The notes under the pieces were generated by a model. The model was not told the DNA's origin, ran no database searches, and saw only the letters and a list, made by a program, of their open reading frames with translations. 64,000 bases of DNA, taken from Prorocentrum cordatum. Its lineage: Eukaryota; Sar; Dinophyceae; Prorocentrales; Prorocentraceae. Below, piece after piece: positions 11,440-22,345 of this stretch. The position numbers and the translations under genes are program-made. How positions within the stretch are numbered: the stretch's first letter is position 1; every line of letters begins with the position of its first letter. The stretch covers positions 496,333-560,332 of the forward strand of contig CAUYUJ010018882.1 of assembly GCA_963575745.1 (NCBI GenBank), given 5' to 3'.

Positions 11440-11975
11440 CCGACATTTCTTTGAGCAGCGCCAGCTGCGCGCAGAAGGCGACGAGGATCGCGGAGATAAG
11501 GGCGTGAATATAGAACACCACGCCACGAAGTCCTGTCCCGTTCGACTGGCGCCGAACGGCCACTGTCCGAGAGTAACGCCGACTGCACGCAAAAGGCGTC
11601 GAGGAGCGAGAAGAAAAGGATGTATAATGAGAAGAACACGCCTCCCCGGAAGCCATGCCCGTTCAGCCGGGCAGAATACTCCAACCAACGGACGCCGAAC
11701 GGTCAATGTCCGAGAGGAGCGCCGGATGGCGCCCCAGATGAAGAACGCGAAATTGAGGAAGATCACGCCTTGTCTCAAGTCTTGCCCAAGCCGGCGGGGG
11801 AAGGTGAATCCCGCGGACGCCGGCCTTCCCAGGGCACCTCGTGAAAGGCGGCGTGCTTGCCCCGCCGGCGGAGCCAGAACGGTCCCTGGAGAAAGCCACG
11901 CCGCTCTGGACATCCGTCGGGCCAGCAAAAACAGGTAGAGTCCAGCCCAGGGCCGGCTGCTGTCCGTGCGGTCAT
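11440..11975 (-). pseudogene. tandemly repeated hydrophobic-segment coding remnant
   Basis: Four degenerate units of about 117-145 bp lie in tandem (approximately 11467-11583, 11584-11728, 11728-11852, 11853-11970). On the minus strand three units encode related peptides: GLRGVVFYIHALISAILVAF, FRGGVFFSLYILFFSLLDAF and LRQGVIFLNFAFFIWGAI. Each starts with (L/F)R-x-GV-x-F and runs into a stretch of 17 or more mostly hydrophobic residues, as in a membrane helix. The frame changes between units, so no continuous protein can be read. I do not recognise the family. It could be a decayed multi-helix membrane protein or simply a coding-like minisatellite. Confidence 0.35.
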
Positions 11976-11979
11976 TGCC

Positions 11980-12330
11980 GCTGCCATCTCGAAATGGCCC
12001 GAGTCTGGCAGGCATACTTTGTGAAAACCCGCAGGTACGTGTTGTTCGTGATGAAATACTGTCGAATTCATGCGGTGCTCCAAGCTGGGAGCAGGAAGTA
12101 CTTCGCCAAGACAACCTCTAGCGCTTCAATGCCGAAGCCTCGAAGCCCAACCACACGGCGAGGACGCGTTGTCATGGTGGTCTGTACTGCGCCTCTTTCG
12201 CTTCTTTCGCTGCGCCTCTCGCGGAGCAGTGACGAGGGGGTCCGCCACCTCAAGCCCCCCAGTGCGCTCACCGTGTGGACCAAGGCCCTGCATGCTTGGA
12301 CGCCCCGTGCAAACCTGGCCATGCCCCCTG
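11980..12330. other. no recognised feature
   Basis: Mixed sequence upstream (minus sense) of the hydrophobic repeat. No domain, RNA gene or shared repeat is seen. Confidence 0.35.
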
Positions 12331-12334
12331 GCGG

Positions 12335-12540
12335 GCATGCGCTGGATCGAATCGAGAGATCGAATCGGATCGGAAACGGGTCGGATCGCCAGCGAATCGT
12401 CCCGAATCGGATCGAAATCGGATCGCCGCGCGAGGCTCCGGCTGGCACTGGCCGATGCTGGGGAAACGGACCGAATCGAATCAAATCTGAATCGCAGCCC
12501 CAGCTGGCGAACCGAATCGCATCGCATCGATTCGTAGGCG
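12335..12540. repeat. GAATCGGATCG minisatellite
   Basis: About fifteen degenerate copies of GAATCG/GGATCG in two clusters, separated by a short unrelated block. Confidence 0.75.
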
Positions 12541-12609
12541 GCCCTGCCTGGCACGTTGAGGCGTGGCAGAATACGAAGTACTGTTTGGTAGGTGTTCTGT
12601 TTTCTGATC

Positions 12610-13260
12610 AAGCATCCTCCCCCGCCACTCTACTCGCAGACTGGTGCACGCATCGCCCCTACTCCCGAGGCCACGATCCCTCGCAACAAACTACTGGTCC
12701 GCGCTCCCGAGGCTACGATCCCTCGTAAAACAGAATGTCTACGTCAAAAGCTTCGAGGACACCAATATTGCCCAAGATGCCTCGAATATTGCACAAGAGG
12801 GCCCCAAGGGGGCCGAATATGCTCTCAACACAGCCCAAGATGCCTCCAAGAGGTTCCAAAAGGGCCGCAAGAGGACCTCCAACAGGGTCCGAAAAAGCAA
12901 CAATCAGTAATGTCCCATGGGTTATTGAATGTTGTCGCATTCTCGCCTTTTCGGGATTCCGTCAGCTGTGGACGACCCAAGAGACCTCCACGATGGCTCC
13001 AGAGGGTCCCAAGATGGCCCACGCGGACCTCGCTATAGCCCAAGAGGTATTCAAGACGGCCCTAAGACGGCCGGAGAGGGCCTCCCGTACCAACACTGCC
13101 TTAGCAGGCTCTTCGACAGCCACAGTCGGGCTCACTAAGGCTCCCTGACACCCACCACGCGGCCACGAGGGTCCCAAAACGGCCTAAGAGAGCCCCAAGA
13201 CGGCGTAAGCGGGCCCCACACAGGAGGCCAAGACAGCCCCAAGACGGCCCAAACGCATTC
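12610..13260. repeat. composite repeat G, copy 1
   Basis: Starts with two ~45-bp units (CTCCCGAGGCTACGATCCCT), then arrays of CAAGATGGCC/CAAGACGGCC-like words around a central unique block containing TCGCCTTTTCGGGATTCCG. The same three-part order is at 34464-35180. Minus-strand frames read Leu/Gly/Trp/Ser-rich peptides, which I regard as repeat translation. Confidence 0.7.
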
Positions 13261-13379
13261 GATGACGACTGCTCAAATCGTAAAAAACATACGGTGACAC
13301 ATGTGACGGCTTTCCTATTCCTCCTTCTTCTGTTCCTGCTCCACCTCATCGTCCTCGTGGTCATCATTGGCATCCCGCC

Positions 13380-13943
13380 ACCAACATACTCATCATCATC
13401 ATCCTCATCTTCATCATCATCATCAGCATCATCACCATCAGCATCATCAGCATGCTCAGCATCGTCATCATCATAATCGCCATCATCAACATGTTATGAC
13501 TATTCATCTTCGTATACATGTTCATCTTCATCGCCATCATCATCATCAGCATCATCATCACCGTCATCGTCAGAATAGAATTCATCACAATCAATGCCAC
13601 CACCATCAGAACCATGATCGGTTTCGTCATCACCATCATGATCGTCATCGTCACCACTATCAACATCATACTCGCCATCACCATCAGAATCACAATCTTC
13701 GTCATCCTCATCCTCATCTGCATCATCATGACCACCATCGTCATCACCATCACCACCATAGTCATCAGAACTTTTAAACCATGCATCACGATCACCATCG
13801 CCATCACCATCATCAACATCGCCAACATTATCATCACACCCATCGACATCATCATTGCCATCATCACCACAATCATCATGACACCATGCTCCTCCTCCTC
13901 CTCCTCACCATCAGCACCGTCATCCGCATCATCATCATCATCG

Positions 13944-13978
<35 letters not shown>

Positions 13979-14110
13979 GTCGTCATCATCATCATCGTCA
14001 TCGTCATTAGCATCATCATCATATCCATCATCATCATCATCGTCATAACCATCACCATCATCATCACAAGCACCATCATCACTATCATCACCATCATCAC
14101 TTTCATCCAC
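13380..14110. repeat. imperfect (CAT)n tract, ~730 bp
   Basis: Long, partly diverged CAT/ATC triplet repeat. Its frames read poly-His, poly-Ile/Thr or poly-Ser on plus, and poly-Asp or Met-rich on minus; none is a credible gene. Confidence 0.95.
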
Positions 14111-14292
14111 CCCACCATCCTCGTAATCCCCAGCACGGCTGTCCCAAGCCTGAGGACACGAAGTGTCACGCGTGACGGCCCCCCGAGGCCCCTCGAACAG
14201 TCGCCACCTAAATTACTGTGTTTGTGCGGCGGCGGGGCTCGCTGAAGGCAAATGGTGCGTGTCGAAATCATAATCGTGGGTCACGTTCGCCC

Positions 14293-15582
14293 TCAGGGCC
14301 CCCAACAAGGTTTTACTTGGAAAAAAGGGAGGTGGAGGAGCAGAAGCAGAAACACAACGAGAAAAGGACCAGGAGGACGAGAACGGATAGTAGGAGAAAA
14401 GGGTAACGGGGAGGAGGAGCATAAACTGGGGGAAGGGATCAGGTTGACGAGGGAGAGGAGGGGGAGAGGACAGGAGGAGAGCGACAGCGCGCCCCCGAAT
14501 AAGGGTCGGATCCCAATCCCGCTCGGAACAGGCCGCGGCGACGCGCGCGATACGGGGACCAGGTCACCACCTGAGGTGCCTGGTCCCCGACCGTGTCGCC
14601 GCGCACGGACGTGTCGACGAGTACCACCGTGTGCGGGAGGGGTGGAGGGACGGCGGGCCAGCCGCGAGACGACCAGGCCCTCACCGTCCCCCACTGCCAC
14701 CCCCACCTGCAGCCTCGCGCGGCAGCTGGTCAAAGGGCCGCCCCTCGCCATCTGCGCGCGCGGCGGCGCGAACGACCTCCTGCGGCGGGAGCCCGAACTC
14801 CTCCGCGACCACCGCGAGGCTCTCGAGGAGGACTGCCGCGACAGGCGCCGCCGCACCGCCACCGCCGCCGAGGCCAGCACCTGCTCCGCCGACGGTTCAC
14901 TGTCCGCTCCAGGTGTTACCCGCCCCACCCTGCGCAGCAGCAGGCGCTCCGCCGGCTCCCCGAGCCCGCTCCGCAGCCGCCGCGGACTGCCGCCGCCGAC
15001 GGCGCCGCGCGCGGCGCGCCGGGGCGTCGGCCCACGCGTCGGACCCGAAGCCCGACACCTCCGCGCCGGGCCCCTCCCGGCAGCCTGCGCGAGCACCAGG
15101 CCCGCGCGCGCGACCGCAGCTGCACCAGCGGCGCCCGTGTCCGCGGCAGCAGGGGAGCCCCCCGCCGCCAGCGCACCCGTGCCGGTCTTCGCCATGTCGA
15201 CGTCGTCGCCGCCGCCAGCCGCGCCGCCAGCCGCAGCCGCGGCAGGGCCCCCAGCAGCGCGACGCCGCTCGGCACGGCGTCGATGCCTGCGCCGACGCGC
15301 CTCCCTTGCCGCACCGGCGTCAGGCGGCGCATCAGGCGCTCCATCGTGTCCAACCAAGTCCCCTCGGCACGTGTCGCGGCGGGTGGCGCGGGCGCCTCGG
15401 ACAGCCTGAAGAGGACTGCCGATGCCGCCGCGCGCGCCACCGCCGCCGCCGTCCTGCGGGGTGCCCTTGCCAGCACCGCCCCGCGGACCGCCGCCCCGAC
15501 CAGCGAAGCAGCGGCAGCAAGCGGCGCGCCAGCCCCCTCTAGCCCCCCGCACAACCATCGGGACGGCCGCGGCAAAAGGCAT
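14293..15582 (-). pseudogene. DinoSL-tagged retroposed gene copy, product unknown
   Basis: The first ATG after the tandem spliced-leader relics starts at 15582 and opens a 429-codon frame of Gly/Ala/Arg-rich composition (MPFAAAVPMVV...). A second minus frame, open across the leader relics, covers 14916-15614. A third frame near 14700-14830 reads a more protein-like LAVVAEEFGLPPQEVVRAAA. The coding signal therefore seems to hop between frames, as in a frameshifted processed copy. No intron is evident, as expected for a retroposed mRNA. I do not recognise the product. The extent of the 3' end is uncertain: the frame runs on into a purine-rich tract that is probably not part of the gene. Confidence 0.4.
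14536..14604. repeat. strong hairpin
   Basis: GGGGACCAGG-CACC at 14554-14568 pairs with GGTGCCTGGTCCCC at 14575-14588 across a short loop, with weaker GCGAC/GTCGC outer pairing. Function unknown. Confidence 0.7.
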
Positions 15583-15589
15583 GCGAATG

Positions 15590-15626
15590 CTTGGGCCGAA
15601 ATGGTTTGAGCCAAAATGGCTACGGA
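15590..15626 (-). other. tandem DinoSL relics (22 nt + 15 nt)
   Basis: Minus-strand bases 15626-15605 read TCCGTAGCCATTTTGGCTCA followed by AA, which is the 22-nt dinoflagellate spliced leader with its last G changed to A. Bases 15604-15590 follow at once and read CCATTTCGGCCCAAG. This equals the leader cut after its own internal AG (CCATTTTGGCTCAAG), with two T-to-C changes. It is the structure expected when a retroposed leader is re-used as a splice acceptor and the mRNA is retroposed again. Confidence 0.9.
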
Positions 15627-15849
15627 AGGGGGAGGCAGGAGGATGGGCGGAAGGAGACCTTGGAGTCTTAAGTGGAAGCCTCATGATTCGAACAGTGGGG
15701 TCTGAGACCGGGGGATAGATACTGGGGATTATGAAGAACCTCTGGGGCCCCATCGACTTCCGACGGCGGTCTTGTCCTGCATTATCTGGAGGCGCGCGGA
15801 TTTGAACGGTTGCGCAGAAACTCCCTCGTAGATGAAGGTTAACGCCCTC

Positions 15850-15945
15850 CTCCTCCTCCTCTCCCTTTTCTTTTCCTCTTGCTGCTCCTCTTCCTCTTCC
15901 TCCTCCTCCTTCTCTTCCCCCTGCTCTTCCTCCGTCGCCTCACTA
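15850..15945. repeat. CTC/CTT pyrimidine tract
   Basis: Imperfect CTC and CTT runs. Confidence 0.85.
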
Positions 15946-17157
15946 TCCTAGTCCCCCCCTTTTGGAACATGTTTGAGAATGACGGCGGGCGGCTAGGTAG
16001 ATGCTTGAATTTTGGCACTTGGCTCAGTCACGTTCGACTTGCGGGATTTTTTTGTGCTCGCAGAACTCTGCGGCCCCAGTGCCAATTTGCATTGCTGAAG
16101 CAGTCCGTGTTGCTGCCAACAGCCAGTCTGTTTGGCAGCCCTGGCAGAAGAGGCGCGATGGGCTGCCTGGGCCCGACTGTCAGCGCGCTGGGCGTTGGCG
16201 GCTTCCCCGGTGCAGGTGTTTGGGAGGAGGGCAAGCAACGCGCGTGGAGCTGAGGGGGCGGTCGCCCACTCCGACAGAGGCGGGCGCCGGCCTCGCAACG
16301 CAGGCCGCGGAGGCCAGCTTAGCTTTATCGCGCGGGTTGAAGACGATCCTGCGTGGCGTTCAGCGCGACCAGGCGTCCCTCGTAGGTGCAATCGGCCCCG
16401 TGGATCACATCCACCATGTATATGACGTGCGGCAGGATGAAGCGCTGGAGGGAGCTCGACAACGAATGTCCCCCCATATCGTGGATAGCGCGAACCCAAG
16501 CCGACGCGGTCGAACACGTTGTTCAAAGCGCAGGCGCGCGGTAGACACGTGAGGTGAGATGGCCGATCGGACTGCAGGTTGCGCGGGATGGAGCCGCATG
16601 CGCAGGCGCAGCCGAACTTGCGCGCGCTGGCCTCGAAAGTGACGTGCATCCTTGAGCTGGCGCGCCACCCGCCAGCCAGCGTCCGCATCGCAATCCAGCG
16701 CGATGACGGTGGAAGAAATCCACGCTGTGCTTTCAATGCTCAGCAGGGGTCGCGAGGGGGCCAGACGGGGCCAAACCAGGCCTCTAATCGTTTCGTCTGC
16801 GTGAGCTCGAAACTGTCGGGCGCCGCGTGGGCGATCAGCGCGCTGTTCGCATTGCGCTGGGGCTTCGGATTGATCGCGTCCTGCGCGGCATCGGGCGCGC
16901 CGCTTTTTTCGAGGCCCTTGCCAGATCGCAGCGGCGGCGAGGAGAGGCGACCAACGACTCGCTTCTGTCAGTGGCCTCGAAACGCCGGATGGCGAACGGC
17001 TCCGTCCAGGGGAGAGGCGACAAGTGATGCGTTGCAAGTGAGGGTAGACTGCAGGCACGACCAGCGGCTGTGTAGGGCTGGTTGTGGAGGTCGTGCCACT
17101 GCGGGGTGGTGTGGGGACGCCGCGCGCCTCGACGTCCTGGCGAGCGCGCGCGCGCGG

Positions 17158-17316
17158 GGGACGCGGCGAGGGCCCAGGGGCCCATTTGGCAAGCGAGCGA
17201 ACGTCCGCCAGATGGAAAGTACTGGGAAGCATCCGCGGCGCTTTGTGAACGGCGCAGTTCTCTGTGCGACGAAGTTGAGGAGGTAGGTCGAAAGACTGGG
17301 CGAGGTAGAAGCGGGC
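17158..17316 (-). pseudogene. RE1 post-RT (thumb) region
   Basis: Minus frame of 16405-17397 reads ARFYLAQSFDLPPQLRRTEN, then HKAPRMLPSTFHLADVRSLA. The YLAQ-x5-PPQLRRTE block followed by a short helical stretch resembles the segment after the RT palm in dinoflagellate non-LTR proteins as I remember them. The remainder to 16405 is open but not recognisable. Confidence 0.5.
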
Positions 17317-17393
17317 CGTGGAGCCGACGTCTGACACGAGCGAACGTCGGCGCCGATGCGCCAGGGCCCACGCGCGCGCAAGGGCAGACGCCC

Positions 17394-18225
17394 TCATCCT
17401 CGACCCTGAAGGCGACCCAGTCGGACAGGAAGCGGTGGGAGAAGTTGCCGACCTCGGCCCTGAAAGAGCCGGCGGGATTGGCCCATAGCGGATAGGGACT
17501 TCACGTCGAGGCGCAGATCTCCAATGAGCTGGCCTCGGTGAAAAACTCCGGCGAGCGGGGCGAGGAGAACCAGCCTCTGCAGGTGAGTGCTCAGGTCGTC
17601 AGCACGAGCCCCAGCAGCGCATTCCTCGTCAGCGGGCAGGATGTGAAGAATGGCACGAACGACGGCGTCCATCGCACTCGCCCATACTGGGCCCGACGAG
17701 TCAAGGCCGGACACGAAGAAGTACTCGTTGCGCAAGATAGCCAAGCCCTCGGACTGGCCATGCAGAGCGGCGGCGGCGTTAAAGAAGCCGAGGTCGACTT
17801 TGAACTACTCGAGGACCGCGCCAAGCCGTTGCCTGCTCAGCGAGGGGGGAGCTGAACGTTGAAGAGGACAAGCATCGGCTTCTCGACTTTCGCAGACGGG
17901 CGCCAGCCCCAAGACGTCCTAGCGCGCCCATGAGGACAATGTTGTTGCAGGACTTGCGCCTGCGGGTGAAGACCTGCTGGACCGGGCGGGCGCGGCGCTG
18001 AACCTGGGCCACCAACTGCTGGTTGAAGGCGCTGGCAAAGATCTTCGAGTCGGAACTCTTGCGCGAGATCGGACACATGTTGAGAGCCCCCCTGGCGCAG
18101 GTAAATGGCCTTCGGGATGTGGGGGGGGGCATCGAGCCACAGAAGCTGGATGGTCGAGCTAGAAAGACCACGACATCTCCTCTAACGCATGCAGACCAAC
18201 TGGAATCCGAGCCAGAGGTCGGCAA
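17394..18225 (-). pseudogene. RE1 reverse transcriptase core, frameshifted
   Basis: At 17929-18075 the minus strand reads PISRKSSDSKIFASAFNQQL and then VQQVFTRRRKSCNNIVL, matching the RT pattern RPISL-x-(N/S)-x-D-x-KI ... Q-x-GF-x-x-(G/R)R. Just upstream another frame reads IPKAIYLRQGG, the usual IPK strand. At 17590-17745 a further frame reads AMDAVVRAILHIL ... GARADDLSTHLQRL, where ADD stands at the catalytic (Y/F)xDD site. At least three frame changes separate these blocks. In life this domain would copy element RNA at the nicked target. Confidence 0.7.
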
Positions 18226-19134
18226 GGAAGACGCCTGGGGCCAGGCGCCCGCGCCCGGGCCCTGGGCGCCACGTGCATCGTGGCCTTGGCAGGCGGGATG
18301 TCGACGATCGGCGCAGTGATGGTCGGTGGCGCGAACTGCGAGACGCAGTCGCCAAGCGCGCTCGCGCCCGCATCCTTGCGCGCGAAGGTCGGGGGCCAGT
18401 GTCCATGGGGCGCGCGCAGGTGTACAGCGGGGTCGGCGGCGATCTCAGGTTCGTCTGGGGCGCGGATGCCAGCGGGTGCGAGCGCGCGCGAAAGTGGGGC
18501 CTGGGCCCGACTGCGTTGCTGCGTGGCGGGAGCATGTGGTTGTTGGCGTTCGACTTCGAGAGCGCGCCCTTGCCGCTGGGCACGACGCGCGGCTGCAGCA
18601 GCTTTCTCCGAACAGGGGAGATGGGGCGACGGCGGGCGCGTCTGGGGTCATCGGTGGAGGGGGGCGGTCTCGCCCTCGGCGCGCCGCGTCTCCTGGCCGA
18701 CGGCGGCCGCAGATTGGCGCGCGCGGGCGTGCGGGGCCCTGCCGCCAGATTGACTTGAGCAGGCGCGCCCCCGCCGCAGCATGTTTGCGGATCCCGCGGG
18801 GGAGCTGGGCAAGCTGATTGCGCGCGAGAGCGGCGGCCCCGATCGCGATCAGCGCGGCGGTCGCCCAGCGGGCGGTCGTCGCGACGTGCTCAAGGCGAGA
18901 AGTGGTCGAGGAACATCTGCGCGCTCTGCAATTGGCGCGGCGCCTGGAAGACGCGCGGAGGGGCGCGCGGGGCGATGCGCGATGGCAATCGCGAGCCCTA
19001 GCGCGGCATGGCCACTGGGCCTCCCGTCGCGAAGGGCCGCGGGCCAGCGTCGTGGAGCGGGCCATCTTTAGGTTCGGGCGCGCGCGCTGGCACTGCCGGG
19101 AGCGCGATCGACCCCGGCCCCCATCAACGCGCGC

Positions 19135-19311
19135 GCGTCGAACCGAGTCAGATATGCTGATCTCGGTCGCGGTGGCGAAAAGGCGCCGCCAGACGGACTG
19201 CCGGCACTGGTCGCCGCCGATGTCGGCGAGAACGAGGGGCGGAGCATCCGCGAAGGAGACGGCGGGCACATCGTGGATGTTGAAGTCCGCGAAGACCAAG
19301 CACAATGCCCG
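19135..19311 (-). pseudogene. RE1 APE-type endonuclease fragment
   Basis: Minus frame reads RRALCLVFADFNIHDVPAVS. The LVFADFN segment corresponds to the conserved (hydrophobic)GDFN strand of apurinic-like endonucleases, with Gly replaced by Ala. About 60 residues stay in frame. Flanking endonuclease sequence is scattered over other frames between 19.1 and 19.8 kb and is Arg/Pro-rich where out of frame. In intact elements this enzyme nicks the target to prime reverse transcription; this copy cannot. Confidence 0.6.
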
Positions 19312-21403
19312 GCGCGGGAGCAACTGTCGACCGGCGCTGGCATCGGGCCCGCGCGATGCGAATCTTGCGACGGGCAGCGGCGAGCTAGGTGTTTCGAATG
19401 TCGAGGAAGACCGCGGCGCAAGTGCGAACGGGCCTGGGTCGAGGGGTCGGCGGGCGAGCGTGGCGCGCGGGCAGCTGCGCTGGGAGCGACTGGGCGCCAC
19501 GGGGCCATCCTGCGCTCTAGCTCGTTCGAGCGGCTGACTTCTGGGACCTCTGCCCCTTCGCCACGATCGGCCCCCGCCCCGAGCAGCGCGGCGCCATCTC
19601 CCGTTGACGGGTGGCCCCACGGCAAGCCGGGGGCCCGGCCGGGCAGGTCAGCCCGCGGAGAGCGCAGGACACGATGGCTCGACGGTAGCACGTGGAAGGG
19701 CGCGCACCCGCAGGAAGACCGCCCTATCTTCGGGTAAAGATGGCAAAGCACGCTGGATGCAGACGAGGCGGGCGCGTCCACTTGGAAGCTCTAGCCGATC
19801 AGGGAGAGCCCGAGGAACAATCGCCCTCGAGAGTTCGCCACGCATCTTGGGCCGTCGACCCTCGAGGGGGGCAGGGCGGAAGGCGACGCGGTCGCGGCTC
19901 CGCGCGCGCGCGGGCTGCTGGGTCGCAAGTGGGGGGCGAGCGCGGGGGGGCGGGGGCGGGGGGGGGGGGGGCAGCGCGGGGGCAAGAGCGGAGTTGGACA
20001 GCGGGCTCTCCATGCGCCAACGAGGCGCGCGCCATTCGCCGCGACGCCGACGATCGGCGGGCGATCGACCCGCCCGTCGGCTGCCGCGGCCGCGCTCTTC
20101 TGTCTGTGCAAGAGCGGTTCCCGCATCTCCACGAGCGCGACCTCGGCCGATCTCCGCGCACTAGCGAGAGCGGCGCGAGCCACGGCGCGAGGCGCAGGCA
20201 ATGGGGGCCGCGTGGAGAGCGAAAGGAACGCAGAGAGGGGCAAGGAATTAGATGGGGGTGCAGGCATTTGCGCAGTCCCCAGAGCTCCCTCCTCAGAAGG
20301 GCTTGGGAGGGAACTCTCAGCTGGCTCACGCGCGCGAGGCAAGCGACGATGGCCGAATTACACAGCCGCGCATGAACGTCAGGAGATCCTTGCAGCAGTC
20401 CGCTTTCCTTGCAACGCTGGGTATTTCTGGAACAGGCCGTCGCCGAGTGGGCGCCCACAGAGCCGCGCTGTCGAGCCGCGCGTCCACGCCGAGCGAGCGC
20501 AGCATCCTGTCCAGGGGCACGGTGTTGTTGAGCGCGCAGAGAAGCTTGCTGGACCCGGCGTTCATGCCATTGATGATTGAGGTGTTCGCATTGAGCCTCA
20601 AACGTACCTGGAGAGACATGAATGGCCTGGAGCTCGTGACTGAAGGCGCGTTCTCCCGAGCTTCGCGTCCAAGATGAACTTCCGCGCCGCCCGCGCGCCC
20701 TGCCTCCAAGCGCACCTCGCGATGCTGCGCGCGGTCCGGCGCTGCGCCTTGCTGGAGACTTGGCCGATATCATCGGGGGCCTGCGAAAGCAGTTGCAGCG
20801 AATCTCGCAGCACCCTTCGTCGGGCGCTTGGTTTCCGCGACGCGCGTCGCAGGCGCGGGCGCAGATTTGCCAAGATCATCCAGCAGGGCGTTGAGGACGC
20901 GACTGCGCAGCTTAGACTTGAAAACGCAAGTGGGGATGGACTGGTCATCATCGGGCACGCGGAATTTGCCACGCGCGCGTAGCTGCGCGATCGCCTGGTC
21001 GCTCATCTGTCCGTCTGAGAACTCGGCCACCCTCCCGTGCACCTCGAGGTCGAACATCACTTGCTCAACGTATTAAGCGGGGAGTGAGACGAAGACCCTG
21101 CCGATGGTCGCGGCAATGGCCGTGCCCTTCGCGAAACGAGTCTGCTGGTCGCCGGCAATCTCAACCATGCCATCAAAAATCGTGTTCCACTGTGATTGGT
21201 GCCGACGGTGGCGATCCGCAGCCCGCGCACTCTGGCCAGCGAGCGGGCGCATGAACTCAGCTGTGGACGCGGCGTTGAGGTTGCTGCGTTCAGTGGGCAC
21301 GACGGCGCGATGTTTGTGATTCTCATGTGCAAACTGCGGAGCAGCTCGCCACCTGTCTGCCACGCAGGTCAGATTCCCCCCCCGAGAAATCGAAGTCGCA
21401 TAC

Positions 21404-22138
21404 TCAATACGCAGGAGCTGATCTTGAACTCGCATACTGGAACGGCCTCCGCCGCGATGGCCCCGCGGCCCCGTTGGATAGGATATGGAGTTTCTTCGTC
21501 TGAATCTCTCGCCGCGTCTCCTTGGGAGACTTGTCGCCGCTGGTGTAGAGGAGCTTCGGGCTGCCGCTGGCGCCGGTGACCGCGAAGCCGCGCCACTTGG
21601 AGCCGATCTTAAGAGAACGAGTGAGAGCAAGAGCGCGCGCAGGAACCCCGGGACCGCCTTCAATCTGAATGCTGAAGCGGCGGCTGGGCGTGTCCAGTCC
21701 GACAGTACGGATGCAGCCGAGTGGAAAGCCAGCGGCCTCGAACTACGACGAGATGGCCTCGCGCAGGGCGCCCGCGGTGAACACTTTGGGCGAGCCGCAG
21801 GTGAAGACTGTGGGCTCCGCTGTACGGCTCCACTCGGCGAGCTGTTGGAGTGAGTACACTGGAGCCCTGGCCTCTGCCAAGGCGAACAACTCCTCCATCT
21901 TCGCGAGGGTGGCGAGCATTTTGACCTGGTCCGTCTGCATGTTGCTGGAGGAAGCTTGGCAGACCGCGACGTTGCGCTCCAGCTCGGGCTGCTTAGCATG
22001 CAACGGCGCCGTCTCCGTCCGCATGGTGGAAACGAGGTTCGACTGCAGCGCGGTCTGCATGGTAGCAACAGAACTCGAGGTGATGGTCGCCACCGAAGAC
22101 TCTAGCGCCGACTTGGTGGAGGCAAGCTGCGCGGCCAC
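21404..22138 (-). pseudogene. RE1 gag-like first region
   Basis: 21743-22138 encodes 131 residues starting MAAQLASTKSALESSVATIT, strongly helical with heptad-like spacing, ending at a stop. A frame change then allows reading through FSIQIEGGPGVPARALAL and KIGSKWRGFAVTGASGSPKL to SGDKSPKETRREIQTKKL, ending at 21404. A coiled coil followed by a small basic domain fits the nucleic-acid-binding protein upstream of EN-RT in many non-LTR elements. The family assignment is by position and character, not by a conserved catalytic motif. Confidence 0.5.
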
Positions 22139-22214
22139 GACCTGCTGGATGGAGGCCTCAAGGCTGCCGTCAACAGGCGCGGCAGAATGCGAAGCGCCAG
22201 CAGCAGCCGTACCA

Positions 22215-22345
22215 GGAGGTGGAGGTTGTGGAGGAGGAGGAGGGGGGATGGAGAAGGAGGAGGAGGAGGAGGAGGATGGGGAGGAAGATGAGGAGGCGGA
22301 GGAGGATGAGGAGGAGGATGAGGGGGGGATGGAGGGGGAGAGGGG
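22215..22345 (+). repeat. (GGA)n purine tract
   Basis: GGA/GGG/GAT run at the 5' side of RE1 (minus sense). Confidence 0.9.

Larger units (their letters stand above)
16405..22138 (-). mobile_element. decayed non-LTR retrotransposon RE1
   Basis: About 5.7 kb on the minus strand holds, in 5'-to-3' order, a coiled-coil gag-like region, endonuclease pieces, RT pieces and a post-RT region, in the order known for APE-type non-LTR elements. Each part is readable only by changing frame several times, so the copy is dead. Parts are annotated separately. The 20.3-21.1 kb stretch probably carries N-terminal endonuclease sequence, but I could not assign motifs. I found no poly-A tail or target duplication. 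Confidence 0.75.

Noticed and set aside
13364-14110. Asp-rich calcium-binding-like protein
   Set aside because: Poly-Asp arises from a CAT/ATC triplet tract with other low-complexity frames open alongside.
15680-15800. tRNA-like B-box words (GATTCGAAC)
   Set aside because: No A box at the right distance and no cloverleaf can be drawn.
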